From positions 744,001-808,000 of the forward strand of contig CAWCAT010000037.1 of assembly GCA_963793625.1 (NCBI GenBank): 64,000 nt of DNA. The letters run 5' to 3'. A program made the position numbers and the translations under genes. This DNA comes from G963668605 sp963793625 (lineage in GTDB: Bacteria; Acidobacteriota; Terriglobia; Bryobacterales; Bryobacteraceae). Below, in pieces: positions 63,123 to 64,000 of the stretch (within the stretch, counting starts at the first letter, position 1; each line of letters begins with the position of its first letter). Below the pieces are notes generated by a model. The model saw nothing but the letters and a program-made list of their open reading frames with translations. It had not been told where the DNA came from and did no database searches.

Positions 63123-63410
63123 TTACCAGGCTTGCCGGCTGCGGAAATCCTGCGCCATGCGCAACGCGTACTCGGCTGGGATCTGCTGGATCACTTCGCG
63201 CGATTCGCGGTCTACAATCCGAATCACAGTGCGACGAGTCTCCCGGTCGACCGCAAAAGCGAGTTCGCGACTTTCTCCGAACACCTCGGCTGCATTCAGA
63301 GAGCGGACAGCCTTCACCAGCTCTCGTTGCTCAGTGTGGTTCTCAGGCATTGCTGCTTGTGTCATTGCGGAAGACAGCGCCGCTACGTTCTGAATCGAAC
63401 CGATTTCCAT
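63123..63410 (-). CDS. flaG: FlaG family protein
   Basis: This 95-residue protein has the FlaG core: ELAFAVDRETRRTVIRIVD and SREVIQQIPAEYALRMAQDF near the C-terminus. FlaG tunes filament length or capping in several bacteria. ATG 63410 is preceded by AGGAG. A candidate sigma-28 promoter lies about 40 bases upstream (63473-63447). The leader GGAGTTCACAATGG is identical to that of flgF. Confidence 0.85.
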   Translation of the reverse strand: MEIGSIQNVAALSSAMTQAAMPENHTEQRELVKAVRSLNAAEVFGESRELAFAVDRETRRTVIRIVDRESREVIQQIPAEYALRMAQDFRSRQAW

Positions 63411-63446
63411 TGTGAACTCCTGAGCGGAAACTGCTCCGCATTGAGC

Positions 63447-63473
63447 TCATCGAACGCAAACGGCTTTGTCTTA
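63447..63473 (-). promoter_or_regulatory. Candidate sigma-28 promoter of flaG
   Basis: On the minus strand TAAGACAA (63473-63466), an eleven-base spacer, and TTCGATGA (63454-63447) resemble TAAAGTTT-N11-GCCGATAA with correct spacing. It lies 36 bases ahead of the flaG start. The -10 match is partial (CGAT core). Confidence 0.4.
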
Positions 63474-63492
63474 ACTTTTTGTTGGGAGGACT

Positions 63493-63990
63493 TCAGTCGA
63501 TGTTCAAAACCTTGGCGAGCGTGCCGGATTCCGCCTGAATCTTTTTCTGCAGGGTCATCAAAGCGAAAATCAGCTGCTCGGGCCGCGGAGGGCATCCAGG
63601 CACGAATACATCAACCGGGATTACCTGGTTAACCGGAATCAGAGCGTAGTTGCTGAACACGCCTGTCGAAGTGGCGCACGCGCCCATCGAGATTACCCAT
63701 TTGGGCTCAGGCATCTGCTGGTACAGGTGCCGAATCACGGGCGCCATCTTGGTGGAAACGCGGCCAGCGATAATCATCAGATCGGATTGCCGCGGCGATC
63801 CACGAAACACTTCGGCGCCGAAACGGGACACATCGAAACGCGACCCGGTCATCGCCATCATCTCGATAGCGCAACAGGCCAGACCGAAGGTCATCGGCCA
63901 CATGGAGTTCTTGCGCGCCCAATTGATCGCATGCCCAACTGAGGTCATTATCAGACCGTCGGCCAGTCCGGCATAACCGTCATTGTCCAC
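63493..63990 (-). CDS. nuoB: NADH-quinone oxidoreductase subunit B
   Basis: This is at least 165 residues carrying the N2 iron-sulfur cluster ligands: LACCAIEMMA (two adjacent Cys), GACATSTG and VPGCPPRPEQL. DLMIIAGRVSTKMAP and YQQMPEPKWVISMG are conserved complex I segments. The subunit sits at the base of the peripheral arm near quinone. A GTG start at 63990 is possible, but only ten bases remain to the window edge, so it may begin further out. The rest of the nuo operon would lie beyond 64000. Confidence 0.92.
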   Translation of the reverse strand: MDNDGYAGLADGLIMTSVGHAINWARKNSMWPMTFGLACCAIEMMAMTGSRFDVSRFGAEVFRGSPRQSDLMIIAGRVSTKMAPVIRHLYQQMPEPKWVISMGACATSTGVFSNYALIPVNQVIPVDVFVPGCPPRPEQLIFALMTLQKKIQAESGTLAKVLNID

Positions 63991-64000
63991 GCGCGTAAAC

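Overview
The window looks like a chromosomal segment of an acidobacterium, most likely near Bryobacter/Solibacter. This placement is an inference from the mix of protein families, not a computed one. It encodes a Gram-negative envelope (P- and L-ring flagellar genes, LolD/LolA-like transport, porin-like barrels). It also has several Tat-type secreted polysaccharide-active enzymes, a 2-oxoacid:ferredoxin oxidoreductase, a sigma-54 two-component system and a complete flagellar export cluster. I see no tRNA, rRNA, CRISPR array, insertion sequence or prophage. The longest stretch without a protein gene is about 245 bases (37375-37619).

Layout. 1-5300 (minus strand): secreted lectin-like protein, UDP-sugar dehydrogenase, a DapF homologue lacking both catalytic cysteines, a GT-C glycosyltransferase and a PfkB kinase. 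5341-8145 (plus): secreted trypsin-like protease, a decayed amidohydrolase and a sulfatase. 8137-12614 (minus): korC, korB, korA, korD and an NnrS-family membrane protein, followed by a 936-residue secreted protein of unknown function. 15578-19996 (minus): a MacAB-like ABC exporter. 20026-24769 (plus): tadA, a membrane protein with a winged-helix regulator, a uppS-like gene, a GH9 enzyme and a DUF1684 protein. 24766-29952 (minus): an overlapping ABC / LolA-like / outer-membrane-barrel operon. 29998-34083 (minus): a GH38-like enzyme, then a tightly coupled Fur - Dps-like ferritin - Rieske - PhhB operon. 34231-37374: lldP, a CoA-binding protein and adk.

37375-42008 holds a sigma-54 response regulator and histidine kinase, a strong sigma-54 promoter in front of a twin-hairpin RNA candidate, and rpsA. 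42107-45739 is an ECF sigma factor, a HEAT-repeat anti-sigma factor, a DUF4097 protein and a double-PDZ protein. 45751-63410 is the flagellar region. The minus-strand block runs fliK-flgD-flgE-fliN-fliO-fliP-fliQ-fliR-flhB-flhA-flhF-fliA-fliN2. The plus-strand block is flgF-flgG-flgA-flgH-flgI-flgJ. fliS and flaG follow on the minus strand. The window ends in nuoB.

A strong feature of the data is about 18 single-base frame breaks, including three in rpsA and two compensating pairs (fliP and an ABC permease). In essential genes these are most simply consensus indel errors, so every broken gene here should be read with that in mind.

The most interesting candidates are: the sigma-54-driven RNA beside an NtrC-type regulator (37385-37606); the cysteine-less DapF; the Fur-ferritin-Rieske-PhhB operon; and the ECF/HEAT anti-sigma/DUF4097/PDZ envelope module.
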